A stretch of 64,000 nt of DNA from Sandaracinus amylolyticus (GTDB lineage: Bacteria; Myxococcota_A; Polyangia; Polyangiales; Sandaracinaceae), in NCBI RefSeq assembly GCF_000737325.1, contig NZ_CP011125.1, positions 930,001 through 994,000 on the forward strand, read 5' to 3'. Each line of letters opens with the position of its first letter. Within the stretch, counting starts at the first letter, position 1. The position numbers and the translations under genes are program-made. The notes below the pieces were generated by a model. That model worked only from the letters and a program-made list of their open reading frames with translations. It ran no database searches and was not told where the DNA came from. Positions 18,119 to 26,443 of the stretch are shown one piece after another.

Positions 18119-20329
18119 GTGGCGCACGCGGTGAGAGACGAGGGCGACTGGGATCCGCCTCGCGAATTCGACGGATTCGTGGTCGTCGGACCGCTCGGAC
18201 GCGGCGGCATGGGCGCGGTGCATCGCGGTCACGACGTCGCCCTCGATCGCCCCGTCGCGCTGAAGTTCGTGCGCGCGGCGCATCCCGATCCACGCGAGCG
18301 CGAGCGCTTCCTGCGCGAGGCCCGCGCCCTCGCGCGCCTCACGCATCCGAACGTCGTGCAGGTGTTCCGCGTCGGCGAGGTCGAGGGCAATCCGTACATC
18401 GCGTACGAGTTCGTCGAGGGCTCGACGCTGCACGCGATGCGCACGCCGGTGCGCTGGGATCTCGCGCTCGATCTCGGCATCGGCATGGCGCGCGGGCTCG
18501 CGTCGATCCACGCGCGCGGCCTGCTCCATCGCGACATCAAGCCCGCCAACGTCGTGGTGACGAGCACCGGGGTGCCGAAGCTGATCGACTTCGGGCTCGC
18601 CCTGCGCATCCACGAGAGCGAGGCGGTCGACACCAGCGGCCCGCTGCCGAGCGGCGCGACCGGGCTCACGTCGATCGGTCGCATCGTCGGCACGCCGCAG
18701 TACATGGCGCCCGAGCTCTTCGAGGGGCTGCCGGCCACGCTGCGCTCCGACGTGTACGCGCTCGGGCTCGTGCTGCGCGAGCTGCTCACGGGCGAGCGGC
18801 TGCGCTGGGGCATGCCGCTCGATCTGCTCGCGACCCGCGCCATCGAGGACGAGGTGCGCGTGCCGCGCGTGCCCGACGCGCCGCAGGGCTTGATCGACGC
18901 GGTCGTGCGCTGCCTGCGTCGCGATCCCGCGGAGCGATGGCCGGGCGCGGATGCGCTGCGCGACGCGCTCGAGCTGCTGCGTCGTTATTACCGTCCGTTC
19001 GCGCAGCCGACCGAGGGGCGCGGCGTCGAGGACGAGTACGGTCGGCTGACCGCGTCGTTCGCGCGGATCGCGTCGTCGGGCGACGCGATGATCTCGCGCT
19101 TCTACACGCTGCTCTTCGAGCGTGCGCCCGACGCGAAGCCGCTCTTCCCGCACGACCTCGAAGGTCAGCGCCACAAGCTGCTGCACGCGATCGAGAACGT
19201 GGTCGCGCAGATCCGCGCGCCCGAGCGCCTCGTGCCGCTGCTCGAGGATCTCGGGCGACGGCACGTCGCGTACGGCGCGCGGCGCGAGCACTTCGAGCAG
19301 GCGGAGAGCGCGCTGATCGCCGCGCTGCGCGAGCACGACCCGCGATGGGACGCGCCGACCGAGATGGCGTGGCGCACCGCGATCTCGCGCTTGTCCGAGG
19401 CGATGCTGCGCGGGATGGCGATCGCCGACACCGATCTCGCGGAGACGCTGCCGCCCGCGCCCTCGCCGGGGCCCACGCGGCGCTCGACCCCGGTGCGCGC
19501 GGAGGTGACGCAGGATCTGCCGCGCACGAGCTTCGTCGATCGCGATGGCGTCGCGATCGCGTACCAAGTGATGGGCGAGGGGCCGGTCGATCTGGTGCTC
19601 GTGCCGGGGCTCGTCTCGCACGTCGAGCGGTCGTGGCAGCACCCGGCGAGCGCGGCGTGGCAGCGCGGGCTCTCGTCGATCGCGCGGCTCGTGATGATCG
19701 ATCGTCGCGGATGCGGGCTCTCGGAGCGCGCGCCCGAGTCGTACGAGCTCGACGCGCAGGTGGACGACGTGCTCGCGGTGCTCGACGCGGTGTCGAGCCG
19801 CCGCGCGGTGATCGTGGGCACGTGCGATGCGGGCGCGATCGCGGCGCTCGCGGGCGCGAAGGCGCGCGCGCGGGTCGCCGGTGTGGTGATCGTCGGCGGC
19901 GCGCTGCGGCTCGGCGATGCGCTCTCGAGCGAGGTGATCGACGAGCGCGCGCAGGCCGTGCGCGCGGGGTGGGGCTCCGCGGTGCTCGCGGATCTGCTCG
20001 CGCCGTCGCTCGCGGAGGACGCGTCGTTCCTCGCGTTCTGGGCGTCGCTGTTGCGATCGTCGTCGAGCCCCGGCGCGCTCGCCGCGCAGCTGCGGCGAGG
20101 CGCGGAGATCGACCTCACCGCGCACGTCGCGTCGCTCGACGTGCCGACGCTGATCGTGCATCGGCGCGGCGATCGGTTCGTGCCGCAAGCGCAGGCACGC
20201 GCGCTCGCGGAGGCGCTGCCGAGCGCCGAGCTGGTCGTGCTCGACGGCGAGGATCACCTGCCGCTCGCGGGCCCTCGCGACGCGCTGCTCGACGTGATCG
20301 ACGCGTTCGTCGCGAAGGTCACGCGGTGA
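18119..20329 (+). CDS. Ser/Thr kinase - globin - alpha/beta-hydrolase fusion protein
   Basis: This 736-residue protein combines three domains. Residues 20-290 form a Hanks kinase with P-loop GRGGMG (27-32), Lys 49, HRD (137-139), DFG (157-159) and APE (197-199), all intact. Residues about 303-432 form a flavohemoglobin-type globin: FY at 328-329 (B10 Tyr 329), Phe 343 (CD1), Gln 350 (E7) and His 382 (proximal F8), so heme binding is predicted. Residues about 470-736 form an alpha/beta hydrolase like those next to adenylate cyclases (IDRRGCGLSER). Its nucleophile elbow reads GTCDAG with Cys 569 instead of Ser, with Asp 685 and His 713 completing a possible triad. The gene converges with a stand-alone globin at 20330. 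A heme-regulated kinase is a natural inference. No membrane segment is seen. Confidence 0.9.
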   Translation: MAHAVRDEGDWDPPREFDGFVVVGPLGRGGMGAVHRGHDVALDRPVALKFVRAAHPDPRERERFLREARALARLTHPNVVQVFRVGEVEGNPYIAYEFVEGSTLHAMRTPVRWDLALDLGIGMARGLASIHARGLLHRDIKPANVVVTSTGVPKLIDFGLALRIHESEAVDTSGPLPSGATGLTSIGRIVGTPQYMAPELFEGLPATLRSDVYALGLVLRELLTGERLRWGMPLDLLATRAIEDEVRVPRVPDAPQGLIDAVVRCLRRDPAERWPGADALRDALELLRRYYRPFAQPTEGRGVEDEYGRLTASFARIASSGDAMISRFYTLLFERAPDAKPLFPHDLEGQRHKLLHAIENVVAQIRAPERLVPLLEDLGRRHVAYGARREHFEQAESALIAALREHDPRWDAPTEMAWRTAISRLSEAMLRGMAIADTDLAETLPPAPSPGPTRRSTPVRAEVTQDLPRTSFVDRDGVAIAYQVMGEGPVDLVLVPGLVSHVERSWQHPASAAWQRGLSSIARLVMIDRRGCGLSERAPESYELDAQVDDVLAVLDAVSSRRAVIVGTCDAGAIAALAGAKARARVAGVVIVGGALRLGDALSSEVIDERAQAVRAGWGSAVLADLLAPSLAEDASFLAFWASLLRSSSSPGALAAQLRRGAEIDLTAHVASLDVPTLIVHRRGDRFVPQAQARALAEALPSAELVVLDGEDHLPLAGPRDALLDVIDAFVAKVTR

Positions 20330-20752
20330 TCACTCGGCGGCCTGCGCGCGGCTCGCGCCGGCGAGCATGAGGTCGCGGATCGCGCCGTACGCGGCGGCCC
20401 ACGCCGCTTCGAGCTCGGGCGTCCACGCGTCACCCGCGACCTCGGCCAGCGTGCGCAGCAGCGCGTCGCCGACCCAGCCGTACATCTCCTCGGTCACGCC
20501 GTAGTCGACGTGCTTCGCGCCCATCGCGCCGAGCGTCTCGACGAGCCACGGCGCGTCCTCGAGGCGATCGACGACGGCGGCGAGCGCGCGGGCGAGCATC
20601 TCTTCCTGCTGCTTCCGCGCGTTGCGCGCGAAGAGCGGGCGCGCCTGCGGATAGCGCTCGAAGAGGATCTCGTAGAAGCGCGCGGTGAGCGCGGGCTCGC
20701 GCTCGAGGACGAGCTCGAAGGACGAACGGAGCAGCGGGACGTCGAGTGACAC
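20330..20752 (-). CDS. Single-domain globin (flavohemoglobin-type globin domain)
   Basis: This 140-residue globin resembles Vitreoscilla-type hemoglobin. It keeps B10 Tyr 27 (RFYEILF), CD1 Phe 41 (RPLF), E7 Gln 48 and the proximal F8 His 81 (GAKHVDYGV), so it should bind heme and O2 or NO. The GTG start at 20752 has a GGGAGG ribosome site; an upstream in-frame ATG at 20866 lacks one. Its stop codon abuts that of the convergent kinase-globin fusion with no spacer. The globin domains of the two genes share the B, E and F helix signatures, which suggests paralogy. Confidence 0.92.
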   Translation of the reverse strand: MSLDVPLLRSSFELVLEREPALTARFYEILFERYPQARPLFARNARKQQEEMLARALAAVVDRLEDAPWLVETLGAMGAKHVDYGVTEEMYGWVGDALLRTLAEVAGDAWTPELEAAWAAAYGAIRDLMLAGASRAQAAE

Positions 20753-20901
20753 GGTGCAGCCTCCCTGGTGAGCGCGACCCGCAGAGTGCAGGGCGCGATC
20801 CACGGCGCGACCGCGCAATTCGCGGAGAAAGCTCGGCGGCGAACCGTGCGCGCACAGTGCGCGCACGGTTCGCGCACGGCGAGCACCGTGCTCGTTCTCG
20901 C

Positions 20902-22326
20902 CTAGAGCCCGTCGACTGCGATGCCGTGCTTCCGCAGCAAGCGATACAGCACGTAGCGATTCCGCAATCCGAGCTCGCGCGCCGCCTTCGTCACGCTGCC
21001 GCCCGCGCGCGCGATCGCGGCCTCGATCGCCTCGCGATCGGGCTCCTTCTCCTCACCGGCCGGCTCGCCTTCGCGCTCCGGGGTCGCGAGGCGATCGACG
21101 AGGCTCGGCACGAGCTCGAGCTTGCCCGCGCGGCTCTCCGCCATCGCCTGCCACAAGAGCTGCTCGAGCTCGCGCACGTTGAGCTCGTAGCGATGTCGCA
21201 GCAGCGCGTCGACGAGCTCGATGCTCGGCTCCGGCGCGGGGACGCGCGTCTTCGTCGCCGCGATCGACACGAGGTGCCGCACGAGCAGCGGGACGTCGTC
21301 GGGGCGCGCGTCGAGCTGCGGGATCTCGAGCACGATCCCGAAGCGCGCGCGCACGTCGTGCTTGAGCTCGTCGCGCGCGCGGTTCGTCGCGCCGACGACG
21401 CGAATGGACGCGCGGCGCGGGCGCGCGTCGCCGAGCCGCTGGTACTCGCCGTCGCGATCGAGCACGCGCAGCAGGTGCGCCTGCGCGGTGCTCGGCATCT
21501 CGCCGATCTCGTCGAGGAAGAGCGTGCCCTTGTCGGCCTCGCCGACGAGCCCGGGACGCTCCGCCATGCCGGGGTTCGGATAGTTCCGCACGTTGCCGAA
21601 GAGCTCGGCGTCGACGAGGCCCTCGGGCAGCGTCGCGGCGTTGCGCGCGACCAGCGGGCCCGACGCGCGCGACGAGAGCTGGTGGATCGCGCGCGCGACG
21701 AGCTCCTTGCCCGTGCCGCTCGCGCCCAGGAGCAGCACGTGCGCATCCGCGCGCGCCGCGAACGCGACGCGATCGCGCAGCGTCCACGCCGCGACGCTCT
21801 CGCCCACGAGCCCGAACCGATCGGGCGCGCCGAACGCGAACGGCGCCTCGTCCTCGCCCCACGCGCGCTGCGCGTCCATGCGCGTCGGACGACGCACCGC
21901 GAGCAACAGCAGCTCGTCCGCGATGCGCACCGTGTCTCCGGGAACGATCTCGCGCTCGGTCGCGGGCTCGCCCGAGATCCACATCGGCGCGCGACCGATC
22001 GACGCGACGCGCAAGCCCTTCGCCGTGGGCTCGATGCGCAGCTGCTCGCGCGAGAGCCGCGGCGATGCGAGCGGCTCGCTCGGTCCGTCGCCCCAAGGAC
22101 GCTGCCGGACGAAGCGCGCGCGGGGAGCGCCATCGGACGCGGGTGCGCTGCCGCGACCGAGCACGCACGCGCGCTCGATGCGCGCGACCTCGCCGACGCG
22201 ATCGGGCTCCGCGCGCGACCACGCGATCACCAGCGCGTGGACCTCGCGCGGACCACGCACGGCGCGCGCGCCGTGCAACGAGAGCTCGAAATCCTCGGTG
22301 GGTGCGTCGTCGATCGTCTTCGGCAT
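20902..22326 (-). CDS. FHA-domain AAA+ regulator lacking the GAFTGA loop
   Basis: This 474-residue protein has an N-terminal FHA-like domain (about residues 45-145), an AAA+ domain of the NtrC type (about 170-395; Walker A GASGTGKE at 201-208, Walker B GTLFLDEIGEM), and a C-terminal Fis-type helix-turn-helix (SVTKAARELGLRNRYVLYRLLRKHG). The sigma-54-contacting loop is not GAFTGA: after ELFG it reads NVRNYPNPGM (245-254). By family knowledge such proteins may not open sigma-54 promoters and may act otherwise. The FHA domain suggests recognition of phospho-Thr produced by a Ser/Thr kinase. It follows an AraC gene by 45 bp on the same strand. Confidence 0.88.
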   Translation of the reverse strand: MPKTIDDAPTEDFELSLHGARAVRGPREVHALVIAWSRAEPDRVGEVARIERACVLGRGSAPASDGAPRARFVRQRPWGDGPSEPLASPRLSREQLRIEPTAKGLRVASIGRAPMWISGEPATEREIVPGDTVRIADELLLLAVRRPTRMDAQRAWGEDEAPFAFGAPDRFGLVGESVAAWTLRDRVAFAARADAHVLLLGASGTGKELVARAIHQLSSRASGPLVARNAATLPEGLVDAELFGNVRNYPNPGMAERPGLVGEADKGTLFLDEIGEMPSTAQAHLLRVLDRDGEYQRLGDARPRRASIRVVGATNRARDELKHDVRARFGIVLEIPQLDARPDDVPLLVRHLVSIAATKTRVPAPEPSIELVDALLRHRYELNVRELEQLLWQAMAESRAGKLELVPSLVDRLATPEREGEPAGEEKEPDREAIEAAIARAGGSVTKAARELGLRNRYVLYRLLRKHGIAVDGL

Positions 22327-22371
22327 GCTGCGGGAGGCCGCAGGATACGCGACGCCGACGACGAACGTGAG

Positions 22372-23403
22372 TCAGCGCTGCGAGCGGCGGAACTCGTCCG
22401 GCGTCTGGCCCGTCCATCGCTTGAACGCGCGATGGAAGTTGCTCGACTCGGAGAAGCCGAGCAGGAACGCGACCTCGCCGATCGCCATCTCGCTCTGCAC
22501 GAGCCAGCCCTGCGCGAGCTCGCGTCGCACGTCGTCGAGCACCTGACGGAACGTCGTGCCCTCTTCACCGAGACGACGCCGCAGCGTGCGCTCGCTCCAG
22601 CCGAGACGACGCGAGACGTTCGTCTCGCTCACCTCGCCGGCGTGCAGCGCCTCGCTCACCGCGCGACGCACGCGCGCGGTCGCGTCGGCGCGCGCGCCCA
22701 TGCGCCGCAGCATCTCCTCGGCGTGTCGTTCGAAGAACGCGGACAGGCTCGGATCCGCCTTCGCGAGCGGCAGGTCGAGCATCGCGCGCGGAATGACGAG
22801 CTCGGTGCGGGGCGCGCCGAAGCGCACGGCGCACCCGAAGAGCTGCTCGTGCGGGCGCGTGTCCGCGGGCGCGGCGTGGGTGAACGACACGAGCGAGGGC
22901 GACCAGGAGCGTCCCCCGTTCTCGTGCCCGATCAGCACGCGCACGGTGATGACGATCTTCGCCATCGTCGACTCGCCCGAGAGCTCGCGGCCGAGCCGGC
23001 GCGGGGCGGTCTGGTGCAGCGTGAGCCGCGTCTCTTCGGCGTGCTGCTCGAGCGTGAGCGTCTCGCCCTGCAGGAACAGCGAGAGGAAGCGCGCGAGGCG
23101 ATCGAGCGCCTCGCGCACCGTCGCCGCGGTCATGCACGTGTAGCCGAGGACGCTGAACTTCGATGGATCGGAGTCCTCCGCGACGCGCAGCGGCAGCGCG
23201 CGGTCGCCGCACTCCTCGATCGCCGTCTCCCACAGCTGATGGTGCGTGGGCAGTGGAATGTGCGCTTCGGGGTCTTTCAGGCGATCGGGCGTGAGCCCGA
23301 TTCGCTCGAGGATGCGCGCACGGTCTGCGCCCGACTTCTCTGCGCAATGGAGCACCATGAGGGCCCCCATCACCGAGACACTGCCGCCCCCGCCCTTGGT
23401 CAC
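22372..23403 (-). CDS. AraC family transcriptional regulator (OruR-like)
   Basis: This 343-residue regulator has an N-terminal arabinose-binding-like domain of the PF12625 type (HIPLPTHHQLWETAIEECGD; SDPSKFSVLGYTCMTA). Its C-terminal double helix-turn-helix contains SRRLGWSERTLRRRLGEEGTTFRQVLDDVRRELAQ and VAFLLGFSESSNFHRAFKRWTGQTPDEFR. The GTG at 23403 is used as start; the ATG a few codons later (MGALMVL) is an alternative. It is divergent from a hypothetical gene at 23544, and no ligand or target is evident. Such regulators often respond to amino acids or fatty acids. Confidence 0.9.
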   Translation of the reverse strand: MTKGGGGSVSVMGALMVLHCAEKSGADRARILERIGLTPDRLKDPEAHIPLPTHHQLWETAIEECGDRALPLRVAEDSDPSKFSVLGYTCMTAATVREALDRLARFLSLFLQGETLTLEQHAEETRLTLHQTAPRRLGRELSGESTMAKIVITVRVLIGHENGGRSWSPSLVSFTHAAPADTRPHEQLFGCAVRFGAPRTELVIPRAMLDLPLAKADPSLSAFFERHAEEMLRRMGARADATARVRRAVSEALHAGEVSETNVSRRLGWSERTLRRRLGEEGTTFRQVLDDVRRELAQGWLVQSEMAIGEVAFLLGFSESSNFHRAFKRWTGQTPDEFRRSQR

Positions 23404-23543
23404 ACGTCACCTTCAAGAAAACGGATCGGATCATTTGATACCGATTCCGACGCAGGAAGGAAAGCCATTCGACACGACGACGCGCCGCGTCGAAGGGGTC
23501 CCGAGGGCTCGACGGGCGCGCGCGAGGTGTAGAGACTCGCCAC

Positions 23544-23960
23544 ATGGACCTGAGCGTCGTGTTCCAGAGAGACGGTGCGCTCGACATGCGCCGCGGCTTC
23601 GACGTGGGCGCGGGACCGAGCGCCGGCATCGACGTGATCCTCGGCGCGCTCGACGATCTCGCGCGCGACGGCGAGCTCGATCCGGAGCCGCTGCGGACCG
23701 CGTCGTGGCTCGCGCAATGGGAGGAGATCGTGCTCGGCGAAGGCGAGCGCCGGGGGTGGTCGCGCGAGGGCGTCGACCCCGTCGTCGCGCTCTGCGAGCG
23801 CGCGGAGCTGGCGCGGATCCTCTCGGCGATGGAGGCGCTCCGGCCGGCCGTGGTCGAGACGATGAGCGCGCACGTGTCGTCGTGGGACGCGCTCTCGTCG
23901 TTCCTGCGCGCGTGCCACGCCGAGGGGAGCATCGCGCTGTGGTGCGATCTCGCGGGCTGA
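23544..23960 (+). CDS. Hypothetical 138-residue protein
   Basis: I do not recognise this protein. It is acidic and mainly helical (ILGALDDLARDGELD, ELARILSAMEALRPAVVETM), with several Trp residues and no signal peptide or membrane helix. It overlaps the start of the next lipoprotein gene by 22 bases, so the two are probably co-expressed. It is divergent from the AraC gene. The coding prediction rests on length, codon pattern and the coupled arrangement. Confidence 0.55.
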   Translation: MDLSVVFQRDGALDMRRGFDVGAGPSAGIDVILGALDDLARDGELDPEPLRTASWLAQWEEIVLGEGERRGWSREGVDPVVALCERAELARILSAMEALRPAVVETMSAHVSSWDALSSFLRACHAEGSIALWCDLAG

Positions 23961-24304
23961 TCCTCGCGCTGCTCGTCCTCGTCGCGTGCGGCGAGGACCA
24001 CGAGCGAGCCGACGCGAGCGTCGCGACCGACGCGGCGCGCGGATCCGACGCGCGTGCCTCGACGTGCGACGACGCGCTCGGCTCGAGCTGCGAGGGCTCG
24101 AGCGCCTGCGATGGCGAGCTCGAGTGTCAGAATGGTCGCTGCGTCGTCGCGCGCGCGGGGTGCGGCGGTTTCGCCGGCGCGCCGTGCGATGGCGAGCTCG
24201 AGTGCGTGTACTTCGAGTCCACCGACTTCGGCGTGTGCGTCACGACGGCCGAGCGTGGATGTCTCTGCGAGCGAGCGCCCTCGTCGTTCTCGGGCTGCGA
24301 ATGA
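23939..24304 (+). CDS. Small cysteine-rich lipoprotein
   Basis: This 121-residue lipoprotein starts at GTG 23939 (or 23942) after a GAGGGGAG ribosome site that lies inside the previous gene. The signal peptide reads RSRGLILALLVLVAC, with the lipobox ending at VAC, followed by an acidic linker (ADASVATDAARGSDARAS). The mature part has about twelve cysteines with the repeated motif CDGELEC, as in the disulphide-rich exported proteins of myxobacteria. Function unknown. Confidence 0.6.
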   Translation: MVRSRGLILALLVLVACGEDHERADASVATDAARGSDARASTCDDALGSSCEGSSACDGELECQNGRCVVARAGCGGFAGAPCDGELECVYFESTDFGVCVTTAERGCLCERAPSSFSGCE

Positions 24305-24364
24305 GCGGCCGCGCGCGTCGCGGACTGGCACCCTCGTCGAGGATGCCAGTCCCGACTGGCACGC

Positions 24365-26419
24365 TCATCGCTGTGCGAGACGAGCGAGCGCCTCGAGATC
24401 CGCGGCCGCGCTGCCGACCCGCGCGCCGAGCGGAAGCATCAGCACGGCCCGACCTTCCGCGACGACGACGTGCGCCGCGTCGACGTGCCCGTGCACGAGC
24501 CCCTGCGCGTGCAGGCCCTCGAGCGCGATCCGGATCTCCTCGGCGCGCATGCGATCGAGCGCCGCGCGCGCAGGCTCACCCTGCGGGAGCTCGAGGATCG
24601 CGCGCCCGCCCTCCTCGTCGATCGACCACACCGCCTGCAGGAACGGCGAGTCCGCGCGCGCCAGCGCGCGCAGCGAGCGCGCGCGATCGGCGTCGCACGG
24701 GACGATCACCACGCGCCGGCGCAGCAGCTCGTCGTCGGCGATCGTCGTGCCGTCGAGCTTCACGTCGACGATCGACCATCGCTCGACCGGCGGCGCGGGC
24801 GGTGCGCTGCTGCGTCGCGTCGTCACCGGCGTCGCGCTGCGCGGCGCGAGCTGCGCCTCCTGCTCGATGTGCGCCCAGGGGAGGTGCGCCCACGCCTCGA
24901 GCACCTCGCTCGCGGTGCGCGGTCGCGCCGCGGGATCCTTCTCGAGCATCGACGCGATCAGCGTGTCGAGCGCCTCGCCGATCCACGGCGCGTGGGTGAT
25001 CGCGCGCGCCGGCGTGAGCTCGAGGTGCTGCGCGACGAAGTCGGGGCCGGGGAAGGGCAGCACGCCGGTGAGCGCGCGGTAGACGATCACGCCGAGCGAA
25101 TAGAGGTCGGTCGACGCGTCGGGGCGCGACGATCCCGTGATCTGCTCGGGCGACATGTACGCGAGCGTGCCCATCATCGCGCCGGTCAGCGTCGCGCCGA
25201 GATCCGCGAGGTGCGCGACGCCGAAGTCGCCGAGCTTCACCTCGCCGGTGCGCCCGAAGAACACGTTCGCGGGCTTCAGATCGCGATGCACGACACCGCG
25301 CCGATGCACCGCCTCGAGCGCGCTCAGCACCGAGCGCCCCACGTGCTGCACGACGCTCGCCGGGAGCGCGGTCGCGACGTCGCCGTTCGACAGACGATCC
25401 TCGAGCGTGCCGCCGGACATGTGCTCCATCACGAGGAAGGGCCCGTCCGGCTGGTACTCGTAGACCTGCACGACGTTCGGGTGATCGATGCCCGCCGCGA
25501 CCTTCGCCTCACGCGCGAAGCGGCTCAGCGCGTCGCGCCCCGCGGCGCCCGAGCTGCCCGCGTGCAGCACCTTGATCGCGACCTCGCGCCCGTAGAACGC
25601 GTCCTCCGCGAGCAGCACGCGACCGGTGCCGCCCGCGCCGAGCGCGCGCACCACGCGATAGCGCCCCGCGATCAGCTGATCGCGGCTCGCGCTGCGTGGA
25701 CCGCGCTCGTCGCCGAACGACGCGCGCAGCAGCTCGGGCACCGTCGCCGGCATCGAGGGCTCGAGCGCACGCAGCACGTCGAGCCGGCTCTGCGCGGCGT
25801 CGGTCATCCCGAGCGCGTCGAAGCACGCGACGAGCAGCTTGCCCGCGGGGATCGCGAGCTCTTCGCGGTCCGCCGCGATCTGCAGCGCGCGCGCGGCGTG
25901 ATCCCATCGACCGAAGCGCGCGAGGATCTGTCCGAGCTCGAACGCGCTCTCGGCGTCGTCGGGCGTGTCGCGCAGACGACGCTCGTAGAGCATGCCCGCC
26001 TTGCGCACGTCGCCGAGCTCCTTCCAGCAGCGCGCTGCGTCGCCGAGCTCGCCCGCGCGCTCGTGGAGCGTCGCCGCGGCCTCGAGCTCGCCCGCCGCCT
26101 CGCGCAGCCGTGCTGCGTCGCTGGTCCGCCCGCGCGCCTCGGCGTAGCTCGCCGCGCGCGAGGCTTGCTCGGGGCGCGCCGCGAGGCTCGAGAGCAGCGA
26201 CGCCGCGAGCTCGCGATCCTGCGCGCCCACCGCGTGTCGGTACGCTTCGTCGTAGAGCCCGGCGTCGGTCGCGACACGGATCGCCTCGGCGTGCTTCCAC
26301 ACCGCCGCGAGGAGCTCCGCGGCGCGCGCGGGCTGCCCACCTTCCGCGCAGATGCGCGCGGCTTCTTCGTGGCGCCCCTCGCGCACGAGGGCCTGCACCA
26401 CCGCGTCGTCGACCGCCAT
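24365..26419 (-). CDS. TPR - Ser/Thr kinase with degenerate kinase-like C-terminal tail
   Basis: This 684-residue protein has three parts. Residues 1 to about 235 are helical TPR-like repeats (EEAARICAEGGQPARAAELL and similar). Residues about 254-512 form a complete Hanks kinase (P-loop GAGGTGRV, Lys 283, HRD 378-380, DFG 398-400, SPE). After a Pro/Ser linker, residues about 545-684 look like the remains of a second kinase C-lobe: LHAQGLVHGHVDAAHVVV matches LHxxGLVHRDLKPANVLV, but the HRD, Lys and Asn are replaced (HGH, A, H at 643-650). The ATG at 26419 is preferred to the GTG 6 bases upstream. No membrane segment is seen, so the kinase is probably cytoplasmic. Confidence 0.88.
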   Translation of the reverse strand: MAVDDAVVQALVREGRHEEAARICAEGGQPARAAELLAAVWKHAEAIRVATDAGLYDEAYRHAVGAQDRELAASLLSSLAARPEQASRAASYAEARGRTSDAARLREAAGELEAAATLHERAGELGDAARCWKELGDVRKAGMLYERRLRDTPDDAESAFELGQILARFGRWDHAARALQIAADREELAIPAGKLLVACFDALGMTDAAQSRLDVLRALEPSMPATVPELLRASFGDERGPRSASRDQLIAGRYRVVRALGAGGTGRVLLAEDAFYGREVAIKVLHAGSSGAAGRDALSRFAREAKVAAGIDHPNVVQVYEYQPDGPFLVMEHMSGGTLEDRLSNGDVATALPASVVQHVGRSVLSALEAVHRRGVVHRDLKPANVFFGRTGEVKLGDFGVAHLADLGATLTGAMMGTLAYMSPEQITGSSRPDASTDLYSLGVIVYRALTGVLPFPGPDFVAQHLELTPARAITHAPWIGEALDTLIASMLEKDPAARPRTASEVLEAWAHLPWAHIEQEAQLAPRSATPVTTRRSSAPPAPPVERWSIVDVKLDGTTIADDELLRRRVVIVPCDADRARSLRALARADSPFLQAVWSIDEEGGRAILELPQGEPARAALDRMRAEEIRIALEGLHAQGLVHGHVDAAHVVVAEGRAVLMLPLGARVGSAAADLEALARLAQR

Positions 26420-26443
26420 CCGCACAGTCTAGGGCAGACCCCG

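Noticed and set aside
23410-23460. Possible operator in the AraC/hypothetical divergent gap (GGATCGG...CCGATTCC)
   Set aside because: The outer arms match for only five bases and the inner pairs fail, so it is not reported as an inverted repeat.
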